A stretch of DNA of 49,483 bases from Campylobacter concisus (lineage in GTDB: Bacteria > Campylobacterota > Campylobacteria > Campylobacterales > Campylobacteraceae). A program made the translations under genes and the position numbers. Shown in pieces: positions 33,642 through 42,740 of the stretch. A model generated the notes under the pieces. That model saw only the letters and a list, made by a program, of their open reading frames with translations, made no database searches and was not told the origin of the DNA. The stretch's first letter is position 1; each line of letters starts with the position of its first letter. The stretch is from NCBI RefSeq assembly GCF_902460845.1, contig NZ_CABPVS010000006.1, positions 125,573-175,055 of the forward strand, in the 5' to 3' direction.

Positions 33642-34187
33642 ATGAAGAAATTTTTAGCATTTATCACTTTGCCAGCGCTCTTGCTCGCAGCTACTCAGTA
33701 TTTTGAGCCGGTGCAGCTAAAATTTGACAACAGACTATATTCACTAGCATATTCAGCCAAGCCTGTGCCAAATTTATTCACGCAGGAGTATTTGCTCCCT
33801 GGCGAGAAACTAGATAGTTTTAGCTACATGCTCTCGCTAAACACGCTTAAATTTGACGCTACGCCAGAGCAAGCAGTCGAGCAAAAGATAAATGATTTAA
33901 AAGAGCTAAAGGCAAAAGGGCTAAAAGTGGCTTATAAAAAGGGCTCGCTGGCAAATGAAATTTATCTTGATATCACGATATTTTCAAACCTAAATGGCGT
34001 GCCAACAGCCGAGCACTCGATATATCGCTACACCAAACAAAGCGGAAATTTAGTCCTTTTTACCATCCAAAGGCGCGCTTATAAAAAAGAGGGCATTCAA
34101 AGATTTGCTACAAATTTCACGATCGAGTCGCAAGATTTTAGCAAAAAAGCCCTAGCCACACCTTTTCCACAAATCATCAATAGATAG
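33642..34187 (+). CDS. Periplasmic protein of unknown function
   Basis: I use ATG 33642 (181 aa). The frame opens one TTG codon earlier, but AAGGGA at 33631-33636 fits the ATG. The signal peptide is MKKFLAFITLPALLLAA, then a mature alpha/beta region with no motif I recognise. It follows hemJ by 9 nt and ends the glmM-lspA-TM2-hemJ unit, closed by the hairpin at 34190. Similar short secreted proteins follow hemJ in other Campylobacter as far as I recall. Confidence 0.75.
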   Translation: MKKFLAFITLPALLLAATQYFEPVQLKFDNRLYSLAYSAKPVPNLFTQEYLLPGEKLDSFSYMLSLNTLKFDATPEQAVEQKINDLKELKAKGLKVAYKKGSLANEIYLDITIFSNLNGVPTAEHSIYRYTKQSGNLVLFTIQRRAYKKEGIQRFATNFTIESQDFSKKALATPFPQIINR

Positions 34188-34189
34188 AC

Positions 34190-34230
34190 AAATTTGAGTG
34201 TAATTTTAGCCTTTGCACTCAAATTTTAAA
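34190..34230 (+). terminator. Terminator of the glmM-hemJ operon
   Basis: Inverted repeat AAATTTGAGTG (34190-34200) and CACTCAAATTT (34216-34226), directly after the stop codon. The loop contains a T stretch, and a short T-tract ends the stem. Confidence 0.7.
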
Positions 34231-34303
34231 ACCAGACTTAATAAATTTATCTAAAAATAAAACGAATAGTTATATGATAAGCAAAACTCAAAAAGGATAG
34301 CCT

Positions 34304-35743
34304 ATGATACATAAAATTCTTATCGCAAATCGTGGTGAGATCGCAGTTAGGATAGTCAGAGCTTGTAGGGATTTACACATTCAAAGTGTAGGAATTTATA
34401 CAGCGCCAGACAGCGAATGCTTGCATGTAAGGATCGCTGATGAGGCCTATCAAGTGGGCGAAGATCCGATCAAGGGCTATCTTGACGCCAAAGCTATCGT
34501 AAAGCTTGCTAAAGAGTGCGGGGCTGACGCGATACACCCAGGATACGGCTTTTTAAGCGAAAACTACGAATTTGCAAAGGCGGTCGAGGACGCTGGGCTT
34601 ATCTTTATCGGTCCAAAGGCTGAAGTGATCAGAAAAATGGGTGATAAAAATATCGCAAGATACCTAATGAAGAGAAACGGCATACCAATCGTTCCAGGCA
34701 CGGAAAAGCTAAATGATGAGAGCATGGATGCCATAAAAGAGCACGCTAGACGTATCGGCTATCCAGTCATTTTAAAAGCAAGCGGAGGAGGAGGCGGCCG
34801 TGGTATCAGGGAGGTCTGGCAAGAAGAAGATATGCAAGATGCCTTTGAGTCGTGCACCAGAGAGGCAAAAGCATACTTTAACAACGACGAAGTTTTTATG
34901 GAGAAGCTTGTCGTCAATCCTCGCCACATCGAGTTTCAAATTTTAGGCGACAACTACGGTAACATCATCCACCTTTGCGAGCGTGACTGCTCTATCCAAA
35001 GGCGCCACCAAAAGATCATCGAGATCGCACCTTGCCCTTCTATCAGTGAAAATTTAAGAAAGATCATGGGTGTGACTGCGGTGGCTGCTGCAAAGGCTGT
35101 GGGCTACTCAAACGTCGGAACGATAGAGTTTTTGCTAGATGACTACAACAACTTTTACTTTATGGAGATGAACACCCGTATCCAAGTGGAGCACGGCATC
35201 ACTGAAGAGATCACAGGTCATGATCTTGTCGTTAGGCAGATAAGAATAGCAGCTGGTGAAATTTTAGAGATAGAGCAAAGCGATATCAAACCACGCGGCT
35301 ACGCGATAGAGGCTAGGATCACGGCTGAAAATGTTTGGGAGAATTTCATCCCAGCACCAGGCACGATCGAGGGCTACTACCCAGCTCTTGGCCCATCCGT
35401 ACGCGTCGATAGCCACGTCTATAAGGACTACACCATACCGCCATTTTACGACTCACTTATCGCAAAACTGATCGTCAAGGCGACTGATTACGATCTTGCT
35501 GTAAATAAGCTTGAAAGAGCACTTGAAGAATTTACAATCGAGGGCGTGCGAACGATCATCCCATTTTTGCTAACGATCAGCAAAAGTAAGGAATTTAGAA
35601 GGGGATTTTTCGATACTAGCTACGTTGAGAAAAACTTAAAAACTATCCTTGAAAACACCTATGATGATATGAACAAAGAGCCAAATGACGACCTAGAAGA
35701 GGTCATCGTAGAGGCGATAAAAAGATATAAAAAGAAGAGATAA
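34304..35743 (+). CDS. pycA: Biotin carboxylase, pyruvate carboxylase A-subunit type
   Basis: A 479-aa ATP-grasp enzyme that carboxylates biotin on a partner carrier. It has the ATP-binding glycine loop ASGGGGGRGIR, EKLVVNPRHIEFQ, ERDCSIQRRHQKIIE and MNTRIQVEH. The usual VEHPVTE is VEHGITE here. AccC for fatty-acid synthesis is usually about 445 aa and sits beside accB. This gene is longer and stands alone, as the separate pycA of Campylobacter does, so pyruvate-to-oxaloacetate anaplerosis is the likelier role. AccC is the alternative. Confidence 0.82.
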   Translation: MIHKILIANRGEIAVRIVRACRDLHIQSVGIYTAPDSECLHVRIADEAYQVGEDPIKGYLDAKAIVKLAKECGADAIHPGYGFLSENYEFAKAVEDAGLIFIGPKAEVIRKMGDKNIARYLMKRNGIPIVPGTEKLNDESMDAIKEHARRIGYPVILKASGGGGGRGIREVWQEEDMQDAFESCTREAKAYFNNDEVFMEKLVVNPRHIEFQILGDNYGNIIHLCERDCSIQRRHQKIIEIAPCPSISENLRKIMGVTAVAAAKAVGYSNVGTIEFLLDDYNNFYFMEMNTRIQVEHGITEEITGHDLVVRQIRIAAGEILEIEQSDIKPRGYAIEARITAENVWENFIPAPGTIEGYYPALGPSVRVDSHVYKDYTIPPFYDSLIAKLIVKATDYDLAVNKLERALEEFTIEGVRTIIPFLLTISKSKEFRRGFFDTSYVEKNLKTILENTYDDMNKEPNDDLEEVIVEAIKRYKKKR

Positions 35744-35783
35744 ATTTATCTCATTATGGCTTTGGCGAAATTTATCGCCAAGG

Positions 35784-36373
35784 CTAAATTTCTGCGCAAA
35801 CTGCGTAAATTTTAGCTCCGTCATTTGCCACAGCATAGAGCCTGCCACCGCTTACTAGCATGATCTGATCTGCGCTAAGCCTAAATTTCTCAAACTCTAT
35901 CTCTTTTAATAGCAAGCCATCTTTGGCGCTTATCAAAACTGGCTTATTTTTGCGGTTTGCGAGCAAAATTTGACTCTCGACCCAAACAAAATGCTCCGTG
36001 CCGCTGGTTTTAAACTTAAACACCACCTCGCCACTTTTTGCATCCACAGCGTATAGATCTCGGCCCTTGCCAGCGGTGCCAAAGTAAAGCACCCCATCAT
36101 TCAGGCAAACTGGCGTGTAGAGATATGCGCCAAGCTTTAGCCGCCAGATGGTCTTGCCTATCCTTGCGCCCTGCTCTTTGGGTGGCAAATTAGTATTTAA
36201 ATTTTCATCTTCTGCTTCGCTTTTAAACTCTGCACCACACAAAATTTCTTTGCACTCCATCATAAATGGCGAGCTCATTCGCACGCAAAAACCATCAAAT
36301 TCATACGTTTTAGCGTCGTTATAAATCTCTTTTATGGGCTACGCGGCTTTACCAAGCCAATTTACCTCATCAT
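35784..36373 (-). pseudogene. PQQ-like beta-propeller repeat protein with a damaged 5' end
   Basis: The open frame 35784-36284 encodes 166 aa of beta-propeller-like repeats (TPVCLNDGVLYFGTAGKGRDLYAVDAKSGEVVF; LYAVANDGAKIYAV). The same frame stays protein-like upstream (PIKEIYNDAKTYEFDGFCVR) to an in-frame TAG at 36341-36339, and continues beyond as INDEVNWLGKAA. A well-placed AAAGGA and ATG-ATG lie at 36382-36368, but that ATG reaches a stop after three codons. A one-base loss near the start plus a nonsense change therefore separates the coding region from its initiation site. A short product from an internal Met remains possible. It faces the SUKH gene. Confidence 0.65.
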
Positions 36374-36548
36374 TAATCCTTTATAACATATCACATTTAG
36401 TGATTGCTAGTTTTCTTAGTTATCTCTGCAAGCTTCTTAAATTTATGAAGATCATGGTCTAAATTTGGTAACAAATGAGCCAAAATTAAAAGCTCTCTGA
36501 AATAAATTTGATAAAATTTGCCAAAATTTAGCAATTTTAAGGAGCGAT

Positions 36549-37121
36549 ATGTTTTTAAAACTAGATGAGATCGCTAAAAAACTAGATCAAATTTTCTTGC
36601 CACTAGAGCAAGAAGGCATGACTGGCATGAGACTTTTACCACAAAAGGACGCTTCGGCGCTTATACAAGCGCAAAAGAGCCTTGGCGTAAATTTTCCAGC
36701 TAAATTTACAGAGCTTTTAAACAAATTTGACCTTGGCAATTTTGAAATTTGCAATATCAGTTTTGGCTCCAGAGGCGACTATGCAAGCGAGCTAGTGCGG
36801 CTAAATAGCGTAGATGAATTTGGTGGCAAATGGTGGCATGGCGAGGCTCGCCCAGCAAATTTGATAGTTTTTGCCGTGGGTGATCCGTGGATATTTTTGC
36901 TTGATTGCACGAGTGGTGCAGTCTATGCGTGGCTACTTGGAGATAAAAAGCTTTGCAGCAGGCGCGTTGCGAGCGACTTTGAAAAATTTTTCACAGCGCT
37001 TGCCAGCACCTATATAGCAAGGCTAAATGATGAAGCCCTACCATCAGCCCAGCATATCCTAAATTTTGTCCAAGCAGACGACACAGCACTTTCTTTTTGG
37101 CAAGAGATGGCGCAAATTTAG
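36549..37121 (+). CDS. SMI1/KNR4 (SUKH) family protein
   Basis: A 190-aa soluble protein with the SUKH signatures: SLGVNFPAKFTELLNKFDLGNF (about 39-60), corresponding to the lGv.lP..y.efl..nG core, and IVFAVGDPWIFLLDCTSGAVYAW in the middle. SUKH proteins are best known as immunity factors against secreted nuclease and other polymorphic toxins, and some have housekeeping roles. There is no toxin, secretion or Rhs/CdiA gene nearby; the only neighbour is the broken propeller gene. ATG after AAGGAGCG. Confidence 0.82.
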   Translation: MFLKLDEIAKKLDQIFLPLEQEGMTGMRLLPQKDASALIQAQKSLGVNFPAKFTELLNKFDLGNFEICNISFGSRGDYASELVRLNSVDEFGGKWWHGEARPANLIVFAVGDPWIFLLDCTSGAVYAWLLGDKKLCSRRVASDFEKFFTALASTYIARLNDEALPSAQHILNFVQADDTALSFWQEMAQI

Positions 37122-37251
37122 TAAATTTTATAAATTTAGTTTCGATATGTAACACTCATTGCCCAAAATAAAAATATTAAAATATCTTTAAATAAAAATT
37201 TTTTCTAGCCGAGCTAATATTTAACTACAAAAAAAGGAAAAAGGAGCAAAA

Positions 37252-38610
37252 ATGAGCGAGTACATCGAACAAACGATGGAGTGGATAAAGAAGACCAACC
37301 CAGGTCAAGGCGTCTTTGTCCAAGCTGCGACTGAGGTTTTAAACAGCCTAGAGCCGCTTATCAAAAGAGAGAGCAAGTACCAAAAACACGCGATCCTAGA
37401 GCGCATCGTCATCCCTGAACGCACGGTGATCTTTCGCGTGACATACACGGGCGATGATGGCAGACCAAAGGTAAATAACGGCTACCGCGTGCAGTTTAAC
37501 TCAGCTGTTGGCCCATACAAAGGCGGTCTAAGGCTCCACCCAAGCGTCGATCTTGGCGTGCTAAAATTTCTTGGATTTGAGCAAATTTTCAAAAACTCGC
37601 TCACTGGCGTAAATATCGGCGGCGCAAAAGGCGGCAGCACCTTTGATCCAAAGGGCAAGAGCGAGGGCGAGATAATGCGCTTTTGCCAAGCATTTATGAG
37701 CGAGCTATATCGCCACATCGGCAACACCGTGGATGTGCCAGCAGGCGACATCGGCGTGGGCGCTAGAGAGATCGGCTATATGTTTGGTCAGTATAAAAAG
37801 CTAACTGGCAGATTTGATGGCATCCTAACTGGCAAAGGGCTAAACTGGGGCGGCAGCCTAGCGCGCACAGAGGCTACTGGATACGGACTAGTATATTTCA
37901 CTCAAAACATGCTAAAAAAAGCTGGACTTGATCTAGAGGGCAAAAAATGCAGCGTCAGCGGTAGCGGAAACGTCGCCATCTACACAGTCGAAAAGCTCTA
38001 TCAAGCAGGCGCACTGCCTATCACCGTTTCTGACTCAAACGGATATGTCTATGACGCTGAGGGCATCGATCTAGCGGTACTTAAAGAGTTAAAAGAGGTC
38101 AAGCGCGCTCGCCTTAGCGAATACACCAAATTTAGACCAAACGCAAAATACGTAAGCGTAAGCGAGTACAAAGAGGGCAGAAACGGCGTGTGGGACGTGC
38201 CGTGCGACGGAGCGTTTCCGTGTGCGACGCAAAACGAACTGCACCTAGCCGACATAAAGACGCTCTACGCTAACGGCTGCCGCTTTGTGGCCGAGGGCGC
38301 GAACATGCCAAGCACGCTTGATGCAATAAATTTCATGCTCGCGCAAAAAGATTTTTACTTCGCTCCAGCAAAGGCTGCAAACGCAGGCGGCGTGGGTACA
38401 AGCGGCCTAGAGATGATGCAAAACGCCGGCATGAGCTCGTGGAGCTTTGAAGAGGTTGACCGCAGACTGCACGGCATCATGAATCATATCTTTGAGCTTA
38501 GCTACGAAACTAGCAAGGAGTTTGGCGACGAGGGAAATCTGGTGCTCGGCTCAAATATCGCGGGCTTTCGCAAGGTAGCCGATGCGATGATAGATCAGGG
38601 GTATGTGTAG
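37252..38610 (+). CDS. gdhA: NADP-specific glutamate dehydrogenase
   Basis: Reversible amination of 2-oxoglutarate to glutamate, for ammonia assimilation. The 452-aa hexameric-class enzyme has the substrate/catalytic segments YKGGLRLHPSV, FEQIFKNSLTG, GGAKGGSTFDPKGKS (catalytic Lys) and PAGDIGVGAREIGYM, and a nucleotide-binding VSGSGNVAIYT. ATG after AAAAAGGAGCAAAA. G+C is higher than in the AT-rich flanks, but codon use is like the neighbours. Single gene with its own terminator. Confidence 0.96.
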   Translation: MSEYIEQTMEWIKKTNPGQGVFVQAATEVLNSLEPLIKRESKYQKHAILERIVIPERTVIFRVTYTGDDGRPKVNNGYRVQFNSAVGPYKGGLRLHPSVDLGVLKFLGFEQIFKNSLTGVNIGGAKGGSTFDPKGKSEGEIMRFCQAFMSELYRHIGNTVDVPAGDIGVGAREIGYMFGQYKKLTGRFDGILTGKGLNWGGSLARTEATGYGLVYFTQNMLKKAGLDLEGKKCSVSGSGNVAIYTVEKLYQAGALPITVSDSNGYVYDAEGIDLAVLKELKEVKRARLSEYTKFRPNAKYVSVSEYKEGRNGVWDVPCDGAFPCATQNELHLADIKTLYANGCRFVAEGANMPSTLDAINFMLAQKDFYFAPAKAANAGGVGTSGLEMMQNAGMSSWSFEEVDRRLHGIMNHIFELSYETSKEFGDEGNLVLGSNIAGFRKVADAMIDQGYV

Positions 38611-38636
38611 GACTGATTTTGCTCTTGGCTCTATAA

Positions 38637-38680
38637 ATTTACGTCCAAGTTAAATTTGGACGTAAATCACTTTGGTTTTT
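38637..38680 (+). terminator. Terminator of gdhA
   Basis: A perfect 12-bp stem, ATTTACGTCCAA (38637-38648) with TTGGACGTAAAT (38656-38667), 27 bp after the stop, followed by a T-run at 38675-38680. Confidence 0.75.
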
Positions 38681-38789
38681 TAGCTAGAAGCGAGTTTTCT
38701 TTTGGCAAGGGATAATTAAAAAATTTATAAATTTAAGCTATAAACGAGCGATTTTTTTATCAAATTTAATCTGCTATTAAGCGAAGTCT

Positions 38790-39200
38790 AACTTAAAACA
38801 CTAAATACAAGCACCATAAACTTACAAATTCACAAGAAGTTATCAAATTTACTCTTTAAGGCGAGCTCTTACCTAGTCGAATTTCAGCAAAGCGTCCATG
38901 TAATGGTTGGTAGAAAAAGGATGGAGCAAATTCTAGTAAGTAAAAATTAAAATTTGCTCCATTTAATCCACGAACAAGAAAATTTATCGTCAAATTTGGT
39001 CGCCACATAAAACCAAGAGTAGTCAAAGCTTTTTGTAAAAAAGTATTATTAAAGCGATACCCCATTGCCAAATTTAGCTAGATATTAGGCAAAATTTAGC
39101 TTGAAAACACTCACGCAAGCACTAAAAATTTGTAAGCTCGCAAGAAAGTCGATTTACCTAGATTATTTTCAGCACAACACCCATGCAAACGATAACAAAG
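38790..39200. repeat. Two diverged direct copies of an intergenic sequence
   Basis: Copy 1 (about 38797-38905) and copy 2 (about 39085-39205) share blocks in the same order: CTTAAAACACTAA.TACAAGCAC against CTTGAAAACACTCACGCAAGCAC, then TTACAAATTCACAAGAA against TTGTAAGCTCGCAAGAA, then TTACCTAG with TTTCAGCA, then CCATG. A weak echo (CAAACAGCGATCACAAAGTGGGCAAATT) occurs at about 6845-6872 in the other gene-free gap. The alignment was made by eye, and origin and function are unknown. Confidence 0.5.
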
Positions 39201-39384
39201 CGGGTAAATTCAAACAAGTAAATACCAAAATTTACTAAATTTAAACCAGATCCAAATTTTGCCTATCAAATTTAACCATAAGGTATATCAACCCTGCAAA
39301 CGCCTTTGTGTAAATTTAACACATATAAAAAGATAGGATTTTTGAAAATAGTTATTTATGAGTTTTTTGTATTAAAATTTAATA

Positions 39385-39414
39385 CAAAAAAGAGCAAGCC
39401 CTAGCCTGCTCTTT
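39385..39414 (-). terminator. Terminator of thrS-infC
   Basis: On the minus strand, AAAGAGCA pairs with TGCTCTTT (loop region GGCTAGGGCT, whose ends also pair), followed by a T-run. It lies just after the infC stop and overlaps the right arm of the long palindrome at 39363-39391. Confidence 0.8.
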
Positions 39415-39422
39415 GTAGAAAT

Positions 39423-39941
39423 TTAACCCTTTTTTGGAGTTACAAGCATATTTACATAACGACCTTCTATCATAGGTTCTTTATCGCGATCAGCTTCATT
39501 TTTTATCATTTCCCAGACCTTCTCAAGCATAGCTACACCAGCTTCTGGTGTGCTCATCTCGCGACCCTTTAAAAATACACGAAATTTAACGTGTTTGCCA
39601 TCTTGCAAAAACTCGCTTGCGTGTTTAACCTTGTAGTTTATATCGTTTTGGGCGATCTTGACAGAGAGTTTTATCTCTTTTATCTCGATGGTTTTTTGCT
39701 TTTTCTTGGCTTCTTTTTGCTTTTTCTCTTGCTGATAACGGAATTTACCATAGTCCATTATCTTGCAAACTGGCGGCTTCGCGTCAGGCGCTATAAGTAC
39801 TAGATCAAGCCCAAGCTTATTTGAGATCTCTAAAGCCTCTTCTCTTGAGATGACACCGTATGCTGTGCCATCATCCCCTACACATCTTACCTCTCTCGCC
39901 CTTATGTCCTCATTGAGCAATACTTCATTTTCCTTACTCAA
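39423..39941 (-). CDS. infC: Translation initiation factor IF-3
   Basis: Binds the 30S subunit, prevents 50S joining and checks start-codon choice. The 172-aa product has the two IF-3 domains joined by a Lys-rich linker: [19 protein letters not shown], then [18 protein letters not shown] and [10 protein letters not shown]. The start is TTG at 39941 inside the thrS stop (TTGA). A non-ATG start for infC allows autoregulation in enterics, where it is AUU; TTG is common in this genome, so no special control can be inferred. rpmI and rplT, its usual partners, do not follow. Confidence 0.96.
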   Translation of the reverse strand: MSKENEVLLNEDIRAREVRCVGDDGTAYGVISREEALEISNKLGLDLVLIAPDAKPPVCKIMDYGKFRYQQEKKQKEAKKKQKTIEIKEIKLSVKIAQNDINYKVKHASEFLQDGKHVKFRVFLKGREMSTPEAGVAMLEKVWEMIKNEADRDKEPMIEGRYVNMLVTPKKG

Positions 39942-41758
39942 AAATGTACCTCACTAAGTTTCTCCTTCGTTAAATTTATAAATTCCGCCAAGCTCATATC
40001 GCTCTGCGTCCTAGCCTGTCTGTCGCGTAGCGCAACGCTCTTGTTTGCTACTTCGTTGTCACCTAGCACGACTATCATAGGCACCCTTTGTTTTTCAGCC
40101 GTTCTTATTCTTTTATTTAAACTCTCATTTTTACTTGCAATCTCGCTATCGACATTAATCTTTCTTAGCTCGCGTGAAATTTCTTTTGCATAGTCTAAAT
40201 GCGCGTCGCTAATAGGCACGATGACAACTTGCGTAGGAGCGATGAAAAATGGTAGCTCACCAGCAGTGTGCTCAAGTAAAATTCCTATAAATCTCTCAAA
40301 ACTGCCAAGTAAAGCTCTATGAAGCATTACAGGGCGCTGGCGTTCGTTATTTGCGTCAATGTAGCCAAGATCGAAACGCTCAGGTAAGTTAAAATCAACC
40401 TGGATCGTACCACACTGCCATTTTCTCTTAAGTGCGTCGGTGATTTTGATATCGATTTTTGGACCGTAAAATGCGCCGCCGCCCTCATCGATGCCGTATT
40501 TAAAGCCATTTTCATCAAGGGCCTCTTTTAACGCTTTTGTAGCAGTTTCCCAAATTTCATCCCCACCGATCGCTTTTGTCGGCTTGGTTGAAATTTCCAT
40601 CTCGTAGTGGAAGCCAAAATTTTCCATTATCTTGCCAGCAAATTTTAAAATTTCTAAGATATTTTCTTTGATCTGGCTTGGCATACAAAAGATATGTGAG
40701 TCGTCCTGGGCAAATTCGCGCACTCTGAAAAGTCCGTGCAAAACGCCGCTTTTTTCATGTCGGTGTACCACGCCGTATTCGAAAAATTTAAGCGGCAAAT
40801 CGCGGTACGAACGGATATCGCTTTGATAAACCTTGATGTGACCCACGCAGTTCATCGGCTTTATACCGTATTCTGTCTCGTCGATCGTCGTAAAGTACAT
40901 ATTTTCTTTATAGTTTGCGTAGTGGCCGCTCTTTTTCCACACGTCGGCTTTTAGTAGCTCTGGTCCGCGCACCGGCTCGTAGCCGCGGTCGCGGTGGGCT
41001 TTATATAAAATTTGCTCGAGTTTGGAGCGTAAACGTCCGCCGTTTGGTAGCCAGATCGGTAGGCCGCCGCCGACCTCTTCGTCGAAGGTAAACAGCTTCA
41101 TCTCGACGCCAAGCTTTCTGTGGTCGCGTTTTTTGGCCTCTTCGATGATACGGATGTGCTCTTTTAAGCTCTCTTTGTCAGCATAGGCTGTGCCGTAAAT
41201 TCTAGTTAGCATCTCACGGCTCTCATCTCCGCCAAGATATGCTCCAGCCACGCGTGTAAGCTTGAAAAATTTTAAAAATTTAGTATTTGGTACGTGTGGT
41301 CCGCGGCAAAGATCTTCAAAATCGCCTTGCAAATAGCTGCTCACTTCACCATCTGGGATTCTTTTTAAGACCTCTTGTTTTAGGTCGTCATCTTTAAATT
41401 TATCGCTCATATTAGCTTTGGTTGAGCAGGTTTTTACGATGTCAAATTTCTTCTCAGCAAGCTCTTTCATCTTATCTTCGATTGCAGCTAGATCGCTCTC
41501 GCCTAGCTTCGTGCCCTCATCATCAACTCTAAAATCATAATAAAATCCATCTTCTACGTTTGGTCCGACAAAGAATTTCGCCTTTGGATAGAGTGACTTG
41601 ATAGCTTGTGCCATGAGGTGTGCACAGGAGTGTCTGATAACGTGTAGTGCCTCTTTTGAGTTATCAAAATAGATAGGCTCAGCACTACTCTCACGCCCTG
41701 CGATACTTTGAGTATCGACTATTTCGCCATTTAGTTTGTATGCGATGATATCGCTCAT
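39938..41758 (-). CDS. thrS: Threonyl-tRNA synthetase
   Basis: Class II aminoacyl-tRNA synthetase. The 606-aa protein has a short N-terminal region in place of a full TGS domain, the editing-domain His motif [10 protein letters not shown], class II motif 2 ([15 protein letters not shown]), zinc ligands including Cys in KPMNCVGH, and a C-terminal anticodon-binding domain ([22 protein letters not shown]). ATG start. The stop overlaps the infC TTG, an arrangement I also recall for C. jejuni. Confidence 0.97.
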   Translation of the reverse strand: MSDIIAYKLNGEIVDTQSIAGRESSAEPIYFDNSKEALHVIRHSCAHLMAQAIKSLYPKAKFFVGPNVEDGFYYDFRVDDEGTKLGESDLAAIEDKMKELAEKKFDIVKTCSTKANMSDKFKDDDLKQEVLKRIPDGEVSSYLQGDFEDLCRGPHVPNTKFLKFFKLTRVAGAYLGGDESREMLTRIYGTAYADKESLKEHIRIIEEAKKRDHRKLGVEMKLFTFDEEVGGGLPIWLPNGGRLRSKLEQILYKAHRDRGYEPVRGPELLKADVWKKSGHYANYKENMYFTTIDETEYGIKPMNCVGHIKVYQSDIRSYRDLPLKFFEYGVVHRHEKSGVLHGLFRVREFAQDDSHIFCMPSQIKENILEILKFAGKIMENFGFHYEMEISTKPTKAIGGDEIWETATKALKEALDENGFKYGIDEGGGAFYGPKIDIKITDALKRKWQCGTIQVDFNLPERFDLGYIDANNERQRPVMLHRALLGSFERFIGILLEHTAGELPFFIAPTQVVIVPISDAHLDYAKEISRELRKINVDSEIASKNESLNKRIRTAEKQRVPMIVVLGDNEVANKSVALRDRQARTQSDMSLAEFINLTKEKLSEVHF

Positions 41759-42109
41759 TGTTTTTCCTTATATCAAATTGTCTTTTTTACGATAAAAGAA
41801 CGATTAAGGATTTTATCTAAATGGGCTTTAAGCTAAACTTAATATTTACTAAGCAAATTTTTATAAATTCTTTTTAAATCCACAAGCTTTGATCTATAAA
41901 TTTATTTATGAAATATATATATTTATATTTAAATATGTAAATCCCTAAATTTAAAGCTTTTTATTTATATAATTTATTATATTTTAAGATTATGCCTGAT
42001 AATATTTGTTCTTGAAATGAATTTAGCAATTTCTCGTCTTTGCATTATTTAAATTCATTTTTCTCCCGACAATATTTAGTGCTAGGAAGTGGTTAGCCTA
42101 GCACTTTTT
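41759..42109. other. AT-rich gap with an orphan plus-strand terminator
   Basis: A 351-bp region upstream of thrS (minus strand), so its left part must hold the thrS promoter. No ORF. At its right end is a strong plus-strand terminator that belongs to no annotated plus-strand gene (separate entries). Confidence 0.6.
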
Positions 42110-42112
42110 TTA
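41968..42112 (+). ncRNA. Candidate small RNA (promoter-like box to orphan terminator)
   Basis: TATAAT at 41968-41973 could start a transcript of roughly 130 nt ending at the terminator at 42078-42112. A second possible hairpin is formed by GAATTTA and TAAATTC (about 42018-42057). No coding frame fits. This is inference from the position of a strong terminator with no gene in front of it. The region is AT-rich, so a TATAAT can occur by chance. Confidence 0.35.
42078..42112 (+). terminator. Strong terminator without an upstream gene
   Basis: A perfect 9-bp stem, AGTGCTAGG (42078-42086) and CCTAGCACT (42097-42105), with a 10-nt loop and TTTTTTTATT on the plus strand. On the minus strand the flank is AAATATTG, so it is not a good terminator for the converging YbaK-type gene, although it could serve weakly. 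Confidence 0.75.
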
Positions 42113-42676
42113 TTCTGCAAAATTTATTAGCGTTGGTCGTACTATCTTCGTATAATCTTTTGTATTTAAAATGATCGATCTATCAAGTAGTCCTGCATTA
42201 AATGCGATCTCATCATTTCTTTGTAGTAACCTTTCATCAACTACGATGTGTAAATTTTTATGAAAGCTAAACGGTGGTACTGAACCAAAAACACAATCTG
42301 TCAATGCCAAAACCTCATCTGGACTAGCTAGGCTTGCTCTTTTGCCGTCAAATTTTTGCGTCAAGCTATCAAGATTTGCTTGCATATCGGCTGGCAAAAT
42401 AGCCAAAATATAAGCTTTACCAGCCTTCATCGCTGGCTTTTCATCGCTTAACAAATAATCATTTAGCACATTTTCATCTTTAAAAATTTGCTTAAATTTC
42501 TCCTCATCTACCCCTTTTATAGAGCAAACTAGAGCCTTTGCGCCTTGGCTCATCTTTGTTCCCCTAAGTTTTGCCACCTCTTCTGAGGTGGTCGCACTCT
42601 CATGATTTAGAACTTTAAATTTAGCTTCATTCTTGCTAAGAAGCTCATAGATCTTATTAAAAATTTGCTTTGACAC
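42110..42676 (-). CDS. YbaK/ProX-type aminoacyl-tRNA deacylase
   Basis: Trans-editing domain that hydrolyses mischarged tRNA (for example Cys- or Ala-tRNAPro). I place the start at GTG 42676 (188 aa), after AAAGGAAAGAGCT. The frame runs 52 codons further, into the divergent ung gene, and that part is not protein-like for this family. Typical strings are NHESATTSEEVAKLRGTKMSQGAKAL, YILAILPADMQANLDSL, LTDCVFGSVPPFSF (pocket) and FNAGLLDRSIILN. Confidence 0.85.
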   Translation of the reverse strand: MSKQIFNKIYELLSKNEAKFKVLNHESATTSEEVAKLRGTKMSQGAKALVCSIKGVDEEKFKQIFKDENVLNDYLLSDEKPAMKAGKAYILAILPADMQANLDSLTQKFDGKRASLASPDEVLALTDCVFGSVPPFSFHKNLHIVVDERLLQRNDEIAFNAGLLDRSIILNTKDYTKIVRPTLINFAE

Positions 42677-42740
42677 AGCTCTTTCCTTTAGATAAATTTT
42701 AGTTAAAATTATACTGCTAAAACTTACAAAAGGCAGGAAA

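Larger units (their letters stand above)
38611..39422. other. Gene-poor gap with terminator, diverged repeat and palindrome
   Basis: An 812-bp gap between gdhA and infC. It contains the gdhA terminator, two diverged copies of a repeat of about 120 bp (near 38790-38910 and 39085-39200), a 29-bp palindrome and the infC terminator. A 71-codon open frame at 38856-39071 (minus) spans one repeat copy and shows no protein-like composition, so I do not call it a gene. Confidence 0.6.

Noticed and set aside
35762-35781. Inverted repeat TTGGCGA/TCGCCAA between pycA and the propeller gene as a bidirectional terminator
   Set aside because: The stem is good but neither side has a convincing T-run, so I did not list it as a terminator.
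38856-39071. A 71-codon open frame in the gdhA-infC gap
   Set aside because: It spans one copy of a diverged intergenic repeat whose other copy is not open; no start signal or family.
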